Part shown: one piece after another, positions 13,935 to 24,500 of the stretch
How the letters are laid out: each line of letters starts with the position of its first letter
Position numbering within the stretch: position 1 is the stretch's first letter
Source: Heterotrichella gracilis
Taxonomy: Eukaryota > Sar > Xanthophyceae > Tribonematales > Xanthonemataceae
Assembly: GCA_032358255.1 (NCBI GenBank)
Contig: JAULBX010025153.1
Coordinates: 1-64,000 of the forward strand
Reading direction: 5' to 3'
DNA length: 64,000 bases
Made by a program: the position numbers and the translations under genes
The notes under the pieces: model-generated
Told to the model about the DNA's origin: nothing
The model's database searches: none
Seen by the model: the letters and a program-made list of their open reading frames with translations, nothing else

Positions 13935-15505
13935 ATGTCTTTAGACATACGCATAGCCGGGAAGTATAGGCTGGGCAGGAAAATCGGCAGTGGTTCTTTC
14001 GGCGATATCTACCTTGGTGCGTTTGGCTCGTGCTTTGAGGTGGTTTGGTACCTTCATCGCCCAGATTCAGCTCACATATCTCGGGTTTGGCACCTGCAGG
14101 TACCCATATTCTGACCGGCGAGGAGGTTGGGATAAAATTGGTAAGTCTTGCGGTTGCACGCGTTGTGCAGGGCAGCTACCAAAGAGGGAACCATATGGTG
14201 TTGATTATGCTGCGTTTGTGTTGCAGGAAAGCGTGAAAAGCAAACACCCGCAGCTTCTGTACGAATCGAAGCTGTACAAGATCCTTCAAGGAGGAAGTAG
14301 GTTTTGTGGCTGCATCACCTCTTGCATTGTTGTCAGTGCTGACGCAGGGTGAACCTGACCTGTGAAACTTTGCATACAGCTGGCATCCCCAACATCAGAT
14401 GGTATGGAGTGGAGGGGGACTACAACGTGCTGGTGCTGGACCTGCTGGGGCCAAGCTTGGAGGACTTGTTCAACTTCTGCAACCGCAAGTTCAACCTGAA
14501 GACAGTGTTGATGCTTGCTGACCAGCTGGTAAGGGTTCTGGCCGCAACCTGTATACATGGGCACTTTGGGGAAGAACATATATTGACTCAAAACCACCTT
14601 GTATGCGCAGATATCTCGCGTGGAGTATGTGCACTCAAAGAGCTTCATCCACCGGGACATCAAGCCGGACAACTTCCTGATGGGACTGGGCAGGCGGGCA
14701 AACCAAGTCAATATCATTGACTTTGGGCTTGCCAAGAAGTACCGGGACCCCAAAACCCACATCCACATCCCATACAGAGAGAACAAAAACCTCACCGGAA
14801 CAGCGCGCTATGCCAGCGTCAACACCCACCTGGGGATTGAGCAAAGCCGCAGAGATGACATAGAGTCTCTGGGCTATGTGCTGATGTACTTCCTGAGGGG
14901 CAGCCTGCCGTGGCAAGGCCTGAAAGCTGCCACCAAGAAGCAGAAGTACGAGAAGATCAGCGAAAAGAAGATGTCCACCCCCACTGAGTTGTTGTGCAAG
15001 GGCTTCCCAGCGGAGTTTGTTGCCTACTTCCAGTACGTCCGCTCGCTGCGCTTTGATGACAAGCCAGACTACTCGTACCTGCGCAAGCTCTTCCGGGACC
15101 TGTTCCAGCGGGAAGGTAGGAGCCTGTGCTGTACGCTACACGCACTGCACTTGTCTGATATGGGTAGCCATTGCATTTTCTATTTCCATCTTGGGCAGGC
15201 ACAAACTTGGGTCATACTTGTCACCTTGCAGGGTACCAGTGGGACTACGTGTTTGACTGGACGGTGCTCAAGTACCAGCAGGGCCAGCAGGCGGCAGCTG
15301 CACGCCTCCCAACAGGTGATGCCACCGCCGCGGGCCCCTCGCGGGATCGCGGGGATGACAAGGACGATGCGCTGTACAGAAGGTGCTTGTCTTGTACCAT
15401 GTCCACACTGCGCTTATGTGTCCTCCCATGGGACAAGGGTTGAAATATCCTGTGCTTTGTAGGAGGCCCCGGTATCAGACCCAAGGCCTGGTGCTGATAC
15501 TGTAA
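13935..15505 (+). CDS. casein kinase 1 (CK1) serine/threonine kinase
   Basis: A protein kinase of the CK1 family, active in the cytosol and nucleus on acidic or pre-phosphorylated substrates. Seven frame-consistent exons (13935-14016, 14100-14140, 14227-14296, 14380-14528, 14611-15115, 15232-15382, 15463-15505) give 346 aa. Visible motifs: glycine loop GSGSFGDIY (residues 19-27), ATP lysine in GIKL, catalytic HRDIKPDN (Asp about 130), DFGLAKKY (about 151), and the CK1 signatures [13 protein letters not shown] and [11 protein letters not shown]. The domain ends near residue 285 with [10 protein letters not shown], also typical of CK1. The remaining tail is short and Asp/Arg/Ala-rich. The ATP-loop alanine usual in VAIKLE is a glycine here (VGIKLE). 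The length matches short plant/algal CK1s. The last exon is tiny (13 codons), so the C-terminus is the least certain part. Confidence 0.95.
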
Positions 15506-17127
15506 ACCGCTGATTTCTTGAGCTTCCTAGCTGCTAATATAGTCTTTGCTTTGCAGGTGAAAACCTGTAGTGGACTGCTATTGCGCCAACAGCGCGGGAT
15601 CAGCCATATACTTCACATAATACGTTGCACACTGGAACAGCAGCCTGACCATTGTCCAGCATAGCGTGGCGGGTGCAGTCATTGGCTTGCTTACTGCAGC
15701 AGCGCAGCGGGATACTGTGAGTGGAGTCAAGTCAGTGTGCAGCCCGGCCTGCTCAGGTTCTCTGTTTTTTGGGGTGGAAGGACAAGCAAAGCCTTGTCTT
15801 AGTTTGGTGTTTAGTTGCTGTGCGTTGGGAGCTTCCAGTGTAGATACAACTTTGTCTTCCTGAGTCCTCTGGGCTTACTGGGGTGTTGATGCATCACAGA
15901 GCATCAGGTTAGTGTTGCAGCACTTGAGCGGGGTCTTGTATGTGCTGTCCCTCCTTCAAGAGGTATCAGCCAGGGAATTTCCATAGCCACTTGGCTTCAA
16001 CAACGCTTGTATACGTATTGAAAGTTGTACGGGGGTAAGATACCTCTCTACCCAGGTCCACTTTTTGTTGGCTGACAAATTGCCCCAGTGTGCGTCAGCT
16101 GGTGTGGTGCTCAACACCCAATGGTGGCTGCCAGTTAGGTGTGCGCTGACTTTGCGTGGTCATATCTCTCTTGGGTTGGATCAGCACTGCTTTGCCACCT
16201 AGATATGGGTTGAGCACTCTTAGCGGACAATGGGCCACTTCAAAAGCTTTTGACTATGCTTGCCTTGGTCCAGTTGAGTTACTGAGGGACCAAGGCTTTG
16301 TAAACAACCGCAAAGACGACTGTTGAGTGTGAGCTTCACTTGTTGCTTCCGAGCAAGGTGCCAACCTAACAGGGTTGCAAGGCCTTTGCTGCATGCAGTC
16401 CCCGGGTGAAGAGGACTGTGCTCAAGTGTTCTTGTTTGCACTGCATGTGTCGCTATCAGCCCTTGCGTTACGTGTACGTTCTTTGTTCGTCTTCCAGTTG
16501 GTATGCATACCAGTCCTTGCTGGAAACTACTGCCATGCACGCTTCCAGACATTTGAGCTGATATTGACCACGGTAACAACCCCACCTGGTGAACCTGGGA
16601 AACACCACCCAGTGGCGCATGTTCTAGTACAAGAAAGAAAGAAAGAAAGAAAGGAAACGCCCACAGGGCATAGCCAGGCACAACACACACAACGTGAAAC
16701 AAGTCAGCACCAGGTATGCTGAGCAACACAAGCTGGGGGTTTTACAGCATTCAATGGGAATGCCTGTGCAGCCAACCAAGGCAGCCTCATGCAAAAGACC
16801 GTAGGCAAATAGGCTTCTGCTTGCCACTGTGACTGTGTCCTCCACAATGGGACTGAAATGAGATTCAAGCAGACAAGGGGAATCGTCTTCCGTGCTGCTC
16901 GTCCTTGGTAGGGTATTTTGAACAGTCTGGGACACACCGTTCAGCGAATGACCACTAGGAAGGAAAATTCCAAGCTCACAAGAAAAAATGGGGTCAATGT
17001 CCCCACACAGTCCCTCTTCGAACAAGCAGCTTGAGCAGTCAATCCAGTAGGTGGGGGGAAGGGGGGTGCACTACTGGGGCAGTACACCATCGTGCCAGAC
17101 CCGGGGTGCACAAACCCTACCCCAGGG
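15506..17127. other. convergent intergenic region
   Basis: About 1.6 kb between the CK1 stop and the Nup54 stop. No coding exon is supported. It holds the second (GAAA)n element at 16631-16661. A TGTAA-type signal on the minus strand at 16742-16746 is a candidate poly(A) signal for Nup54. Confidence 0.5.
16631..16661 (-). repeat. (GAAA)n-tailed dispersed element, copy 2
   Basis: Five GAAA units followed by GGAAACGCCC. Read on the minus strand, the roughly 60 bp ahead of the (TTTC)n tail resemble copy 4 (TGTG-rich, then GGGCGTT). Confidence 0.55.
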
Positions 17128-19968
17128 TCATTGTGTGAGCATCGCCTCGTCCCCGTCCTGCTGCTGTTCGCTCATGATGGCAATGTCACGTGCATCGCGG
17201 CGCATCACGTCCTGCGCAGCACCCACAAAAGCACATCAGGGCAACACACAGGTCACACATGCTGTGCGTATCAGGCGCAGGCAGACCGCAGGATATGGTA
17301 GCCCACGAATAATGTACAGGCAGCAGATGCCTTCCTACCAAATAACTTTTACTTTCATCGCCATCCGTCTTGTATAGCTTTGATCCTCACTACCCTGAAC
17401 CCCTTCGAATTGGTTGGCAACAGCTTCAGCACACCCACTTGCAGCTCCATCCATGTATTGCAAAGAACACCCAGCGCAACATCCCCCAGACCGGGCAACA
17501 CCCAACCGCCACCCTCCAGACTTCCCCCTCCACACAATCCCCACCTGCAGCTTCTTGAGCGCCTGCGTGTGCTGCGCCAGCAGGCCAAACACCGCATCCA
17601 GGCTGGGCTCAGCCATGGCCTCATCCATGTGGCTGTCCTCGCCAGGCGCCCCCCCCAGTCGCAGCCGCGCTGAGGCGGCCAGTGCCTCGATGCGCTTCTG
17701 GAGGCCACCTGGCAGCAGGAATGGGGTGGGGTGAGTAGGGACAGAGGGGCGGGGGCCGGGGGAGGGCTACTGTGGTCGCCGGGGTAGCAGTACTGGACGA
17801 AGGAGGGGAGGGGACAAGGGTTGTAATGATACTTTGTGACATTAATTCCTGCTGGCAGGTCGCATGGAATGCCAACGCATGGGCCATCATCATGTCCCCA
17901 TGTAACGCACCCCCTTGTACCCACACAACGAATGGCCCTCCCAACTAACCCCACCTGGGACGCCGGGGCTCAGCCCCACCCTCTCCTCCACCTCCCTCAG
18001 GGTCTGCGCCACCGCTGCGGCCGCCTCCCGCTGGTTGGCCGGCCGGTAGCCCATGGCCCCCGCGAAGCGCCCCTCTAGGGCATCCAGGTGGCGCATGAGG
18101 GACAGCAGGGCATGACTCAGCTCGGCATGGCGGCGCCGCACAGTGTCCAGCCGCTCCCGCACTATGGTTTCCTGGAGGATTTGGGACGGCATGAGTGGTG
18201 TGCTTGGGGCAGGTAATTGGAGCAAAATCTGTGCACCGGTAATGTGTGTGCAAGTGGCTGTGGGACCCATCCTGGTGGCCTGGCGACAGCAGGAGTGGTG
18301 CCAAATGAGGAGCGCAGCAATGCTGAGCTGCTATAGCAACACGATGGAGCAGCAGCAGCAGTGCACCAAGCATCCACGTGCCAAGACCGCTGTCCTCCTG
18401 GGGTGCATGCCACCACTCACAATTCTAATTCCAGCCTAAAATTGTGGCATGTCCCACACCCACCCACCCACCACCCACCCACCTCCCGCAGCACCAGCTG
18501 CCTTGCAGCCGCCACCACCGCCTCCAGGCGCTGCTGCTGCTCTCGCACAGTGGCCTCCTGCACCGCCTTGCGCGCCAGCAGGTCGCCAAACCCAGTGGCC
18601 TGCACGGGCCACAGGCGCTGCGGGTTGTTGGGCCCACCCGTGTCTGCCATGGCCTCCCGCCACTTGAGCTCATCCACCCCTGCGAGGAGGTGTGGGGTTC
18701 GGTGAGCATTCAAAAGCCTGGTGTGGCAAGCAGCGCAGGAAGGCCCCACCATGCTGCACGAGGTACATGAATGACCAGGCGTGTTTGTCCTTGCTGCATC
18801 AATGAACCATGTTGCACGTTTTGTTTCCACTGCCACCCACCACAATGACCCTGCTAATGAACCGCCACCCCCTTCAAAACCCACTGCCACCCCATCGCCC
18901 ACCACCCCCACGCACCTTGCGGCTTGACCCTCTGCTGCGGGTTGTCCACCACGTTGAGGAACAGGTGGCTGAAGCGGTAGCGGCTGTTGCCCGGCCCAGG
19001 CACGCATGTGTCCTTCAACGCCTCCAGCTCACGCACAGCTGATAGGTCAGGGACCGGAGGGCCTGCTTGGCAAGGGGAAGTATGTGTGCGGGAGATGAGG
19101 GCCAGGTGGGAAAGGGGTGCGGCGGGGTGGCGGTGGCATCACATCATATCATATGGAGGTGGGGGTACTGGGTGATGCGATGCACGGTGGATGAGTTCCC
19201 GCTGGGTAGGGAAGCATTTGCGGGGGTGCTGTGGATGCAGCGGCAACGATGCATGGATGCAGTGCAAGCAAGCAGTGCACCTACCTGCGAATGTTGTGGG
19301 CACCGCTACTTGCTGCGCGGGTGCAAACATGGTGGTTGGCGATGGCTGGGCTGCTGGGGTGGTGGTGAGGGCCCCCCCTCCAAAAGGGCTGGCACCCGCA
19401 GGCTGGTTGAAGGAGAAAGTGGGTGTTGTGGAGGCAAACAACGAGCTCCCGGTGGCCCCAAAGAGGGAGGGTTGCGAGGTTTGGGCTGCGGCGGGCGCCC
19501 CAAAGATGGATGGTTGGGAGGTTGGGGTTGGGGCGGGCGCCCCAAAGAGGGAGGGCTGGGAGGTTGGGGTTGCGGCTGGTGTCCCGAAGAGGGAGGGCTG
19601 GGAGGTTGGGGCAAAGGTGGGGAGGGCTGTGCTGGCCGCGGGTTGGGCGGGTGCTCCAAAGGCGGCGGTGTTGAACGGGGAGGATAGGGAGGGGGTGGGT
19701 GGGGGGGCTGAGGCGGCCCCAAAGCTGAAGCTGGGGGCCTGTGGGGATAGAAGGACTTGATGGGACGGCAGGGAGTGTGATAGGGCCACAGGAAGGATCA
19801 TATCATATGCGCGGGGAGTGCTGATTGCAGTGCGACGGTGGTTTGCCAGGTTTGGACCAGCTGATATCCATGCATATATAAAGGCATGGAATGCAATTTG
19901 CAGAACCTGGCCAGAAATGGTAAGGTACGTACCGAAGCAGCAGAGCCGCCTCCAAACGAGAACGCCAT
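17128..19968 (-). CDS. NUP54: nucleoporin Nup54
   Basis: A central-channel FG nucleoporin that pairs with Nup62 and Nup58 in the pore. Seven frame-consistent exons (19968-19933, 19738-19285, 19062-18916, 18679-18483, 18171-17955, 17708-17545, 17211-17128) give 432 aa. Residues 1-160 are an FG domain (FSFG, SLFG, SIFG repeats, including four 14-residue TSQPSLFG units). Residues 165-212 hold the conserved segment ending NPQQRVKPQG, which continues into VDELKWREAM across an intron; this is the Nup54 signature. Residues 215-410 are alpha-helical and heptad-rich, matching the domain that assembles with Nup62/58. The protein ends DEAMLTQ. The start is the first ATG, directly before FSFGGGS. The size fits the family (about 400 aa in plants). 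Confidence 0.92.
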
Positions 19969-21517
19969 GGCGAGTTGCTGGTGCCGCTCCTACTAGTAGT
20001 CCTAGCTTGCTGTCACTCAAATAGGCACTGCATTAACTCCATTCCGTCAAAAGGACCTATCTACCGAAAGCAGAAGTGATACTTGTAGCTTGTGTAGCTA
20101 ACAAAATAAATCCCGGGCGCAAGACGACGGTACTTTAGGGTTCAGTTGGAGAAGGGGAAGCATTGGGTTGTATGTGATGAGTCACAGGCAAGCCACAGCG
20201 CTATTTGGACTGCGTGTGCAGGTCAGGATTAAAACCCACTTTAGCAAACCCAAAGAAAAGGTACAACAGGTTGTCGCGACCAGCTTTTGACTATTTGGTG
20301 CCAGGTAATAACCCGTTGAATATAAACAGTTTTTAACGTCTATTCCCCTTCCTCATCCCAAATCCCCACAGGGTGCACTTTGCATGCACATAAGGCCCTG
20401 TCACACACGTCTTTTCCGCTTATACACGGGTCCATTTGGTTGCCAGGACAAGGCTTTCTCTGTGTCGAGTGGTGGCAGCCTTCGCGTGGAGTGTGTCCTA
20501 CTTGGGTAGCTTCCTCGTCCACGCAAATACAAGCAACTCCAATGCAAATGCAAATGCAGCAACACCTTGGGCCACAGCCAGCGACCCGCCCGTAACAGGC
20601 ACAGCTTATAGTTACTTCCTGCCTCAGCCTTCTCTTTGAGGCGCTGGTATGGTCTAGCGGGAGGCGATCAGGCTGGAGGGTTTCAGCGGGTGGTGCGCCC
20701 ATGGCCCCTCCGTTGCGACTCGCATAGGCCCTTTCCCTGCGCTGCGTTCCGGCTGACAACCTTATTGGGTGGCCAAAGATATTGTCTTGGTGGGGTGTGG
20801 ACCCGACTGGGGACCAGGTACGGGGACCCACAGATACTATGCATGCGTATGATGAGTGCCTAGGCCAACAGGTCACGAGCCAAGCCACACGTTCGCGCGG
20901 GTGTACCAGTTTGGTGTTGTCACGCTACCGACCGGGGTGGGCATGTGTCCGTTTTTGAGGCCGGGTGTCTGTGCTAGCTGCCGCGGCAGGCCGCGCACTG
21001 CTACATACATGATCAAGCTGTGGCCACAGTCACGTCTATCGTATCCCACGCTTGTACTGAAGTGTCGCTCAAACGTTTGCTATACTTCCCTGCTAAGCAA
21101 CCATTGTGCACACGCGTTACACCAGCTGTCAGTCGTTTTCCCACACCCTACTACCCTTCTTCCACAACCCCACCAGTCCAGGCACTGCATGCACAAGCGC
21201 ACACACCACACTTCGTGCACTGTGACACTGCAAAGCAGCACCCATGGCTGTTAAGGACTGCCCAGCCCAGTTTGGCACCCGCAATCTTGTCCCCACTCCT
21301 GTTCCACCCTGCATCACCGCCTGGGGACCTGTCAGCACCCACCTACCCCCCCACCCCCCCCACCCCCCCACACACACATCCTACAGATCCAACCCCACTC
21401 CAAGCCTTGAATCCCCCTGCATGGTGCAGCCAGGCGTCGTAGCTAAGAAGACCTGAGAAGTCCTGAACCGTACACAAGGGTTTTCTGTGAACACCGCCCC
21501 CCAGCGCCTCTGCCACC
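19969..21517. promoter_or_regulatory. shared upstream region of NUP54 and the O-fucosyltransferase-like gene
   Basis: About 1.55 kb between divergent starts. It holds a C-rich run near 21340-21376 and short CA-rich tracts. Open frames on both strands (for example 20340-20888 minus) lack recognisable domains and are not called. Promoters of both genes must lie here, but no specific element can be assigned. Confidence 0.4.
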
Positions 21518-24500
21518 ATGTCAGGGCAGTCTGATGCGGAGGAGCAGCAGCAAGTGATCGGCCACGACTATTACCCCACCGTCATTCACAGGGCAGTGCA
21601 CCATGCCGGTAAGAGTAGATACCCCAAACCCTAGAGCGTTTCCACACCCCTGCGTTGCCGATACTAGCCAGCAACTCTTGACTATTAGGGTGCATGCAGT
21701 GCCCTCACCACACGAACGCCCCTCCCCCCCTCCCTCTGCTATGAACGGTGTATGGGCACCTTGCGCGCACCACGGCCACGCACGAGCTGGCGCAGCAGGC
21801 GGTGGCGTGCAACCATCACAACCCTTGTGCTGCCAACACACAAACCATAACCCTTCCTTCTGCAAGCCGCTCGCCTTAAAACCCAAAACTTTTTTTCCCC
21901 CTTAAATCCTGGATCCTTCCCTTCCTCCCACAGGCGACCGTGTGCACACCATGTCCCATCCACGAGCTGGCGCAGCAGGCGGTGGCGAGCACTTTGCAAA
22001 ACCCTTGCACTGTCATAGGCGTGAACCCTAAACCCTAAACGGTACCCACCGCCCCGCAGGCGACCTTGTGCGCACCATGTCCATGCATGAGCTGGCGCAG
22101 CAGGCGGTGGCACTCGCATCTCAAAACCCTTGCAGTGCTAAACACTAAACCCTAAAATATACCCTTTTCCCCGCAGGGGACCTTGTGCGCAGCATGTCCT
22201 CGCACGAGCTGGCACAGCAGGCGGTGGCGCGCACACAGCAGGCGGCCGAGAGGGTTCGCCCCTACATCCCCTCCTCCCTGCGCCTGCTGCTGCCCACATC
22301 GGTCAAGCTGGAGCACCTGGTGGTGGGGGCGATAGGGCTCATCATAGTGGTGGGCCTGGTGCTGCAGGTGCGCGCTAGGGTTTTGGTAGGGTGTTGAGGG
22401 GCTGGCGTCGCGGGTGTGCTCTAGGGTTCACTAGGGTGTGGTAGGGTCTTGCAGGGCTGCTGCCCCAGAGCGGTTGGGCTGGAGCACCTGGTGGTGGGGA
22501 CCCTGCGTGCTAGGGTTTTGGTAGGGTGCAGGAGGGTCTTGAGGGTGCTGGCGGCGGGGGGTGGACTAGGGTTTGTAGGTTGCGGAAAGGGTCTTGCAGT
22601 GCTGCCCTTGTGGGTGTGGGCCCTGGTGGTAGGGTTTGGGTGGGACGGGTGCTGCAGGGCACAAGGGGCTATGGCGGGGGTTTAGGGTCTAGGGTTTCAT
22701 TACAGGTCCTGGTCCCAGGCAGGCATGTTCTCTGGGATGTGGCAGTGGTACTTAATCCTATGTGCACCTGCGGCGCACCACCACTTTGGGACGGAGCACC
22801 ATACTGCCCCACCACACCCACCACCACACCCAACAGTAGCCTACCTGACCACACCACACGGGAACCGCCACACCATCTCCCCACACATACCCACCCACCC
22901 ACCCACCCACCCGCAGGCCGCCACCATCTCCGCCGCCAAAGCCATGGTGCACAACAACGCAGACACCATGGCCAAGCTCATCGACGCGCGCCACTCTGCG
23001 CTGGAGAGGTTCCAGAAGGCCGAGCTGGAGGTGGCGCTGGCAACAGGCAGCCCAATACCGCACCTGCAGGTAGGGTGTAGGGTCTCGTTGGGGTTTAGGG
23101 TTTTACTGTCCTCATCCATGTCCACCGAGGGCCTCTCCCTTGCAGGAGCTGCTGCAGGCGGTAGAGCACAGGTCAAACAGGGCGGCCATAGGCAATGCAC
23201 AGGCGGCGCACAACAGGCAAGGCGACCCCACCAGCGGGGTCAACCCCACAGACAACAGCGATGCCAGCGCCAGTCAGCCCGTGAAGGTTGCGGGGTCGAT
23301 GGTGGATGATGGCAGCACTGGCTTGACCGACAACACTGAGACCAAGTCCAGCCAGCCTGTGCAGGTATTCAATATAATAAAATGATGATTATATACATGT
23401 TATTATTGATGAATATAATGATAATATGATGATGGTACTCGTTGCTGTGTTGTGGTGGATGCTGCCCCTGTCCCATGATGCTGCCTGTGGGTGCGGCCGG
23501 GTATTCATGATCATTATGGTTTATTAACATCAATATGACAATGATGATAAAAATGTGACTAAATAGACAATGTATACCATATATGTGTGTTCGATCCTGT
23601 GTAGGTTGATGGCTCGTTGGTGGACGAGGGGGATTTGGGCGGCTACCCCAGGACCCGCCCCATCAGCGCCTTGGTGGACGATGGAGACGTGGTGCGACAG
23701 AACCAGGCAGACCCAAACGCGCAGCTGGCGGGGGATTTGAACGCCAACAACGGGACCGACGCTGGGCCCGCTGGGGATGGTGCATCCACGCCTGCCTCCC
23801 AGGGATCTCCTGTGTTTGTGGCTCGCTCAGCCGACCAGCCGGGGGAGCTCAAGGCGCCCGATGAGGTGCCCCTGGATTTCGACTGGCGCATGTACATAGT
23901 TCTCAACCCAGACATCGCCGACCAGGTGCGTGAATAAGGATGCATGCGTGTGGTATCCCTATCTGCAGCACGTATAGTCCCTAGGCAACACGGTGATGTG
24001 GGGGGGGTGCCAGCCTCCGCACTGGTTTGGAGGTGGTGTGAGGGTGTGTGTGTGTGTGGGCACCATGCATGCTGGCCAGATCAGCAAGCAGCTTTGCACA
24101 TGCGGCGCCAAGCATTCATATCACCCCGGCAGTTGGTTGTACCAGTTGGTCCTTGCGTGATCTGAGGGTCTGCTGGACGGCCGGGAAGCCCCTGAAACCC
24201 TAAACCCTAAACCCTAACCCTGTGCCCCACAGGTGACCACTGAGGAGCAGGCGGTGACGCACTGGAAGGAGGTGGGGTACAAGCAACACAGGTGGGTGGG
24301 GCTGGCGCCAGTGGTATATTAGTCAAAAGGACTCGTTTCAGTCAGATCATGGGTACCATCATAGTAGCTTTACCACTTTTCGTGATTACGGCGATGTTTC
24401 ACATTGCTCCCATGGACTACTAAAATTGAAGGTAATAAATATTTATGAGTTAATTCAAGAGCTTCTGTCAAAATTGCCAGTGCGGAGCATTAGATACCAG

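Noticed and set aside
20340-20888. 182-codon open frame (-)
   Set aside because: Low-complexity repeats (CICICIGVACIC) and no domain; sits in a divergent promoter region.
22077-22140. Third exon-2 copy as a genuine extra exon
   Set aside because: It has an acceptor and frame but no good donor before its stop. Treated as a broken duplicate.
24195-24221. Chromosome end
   Set aside because: The CCCTAAA array has under four units and is embedded in a continuing gene, so it is interstitial.
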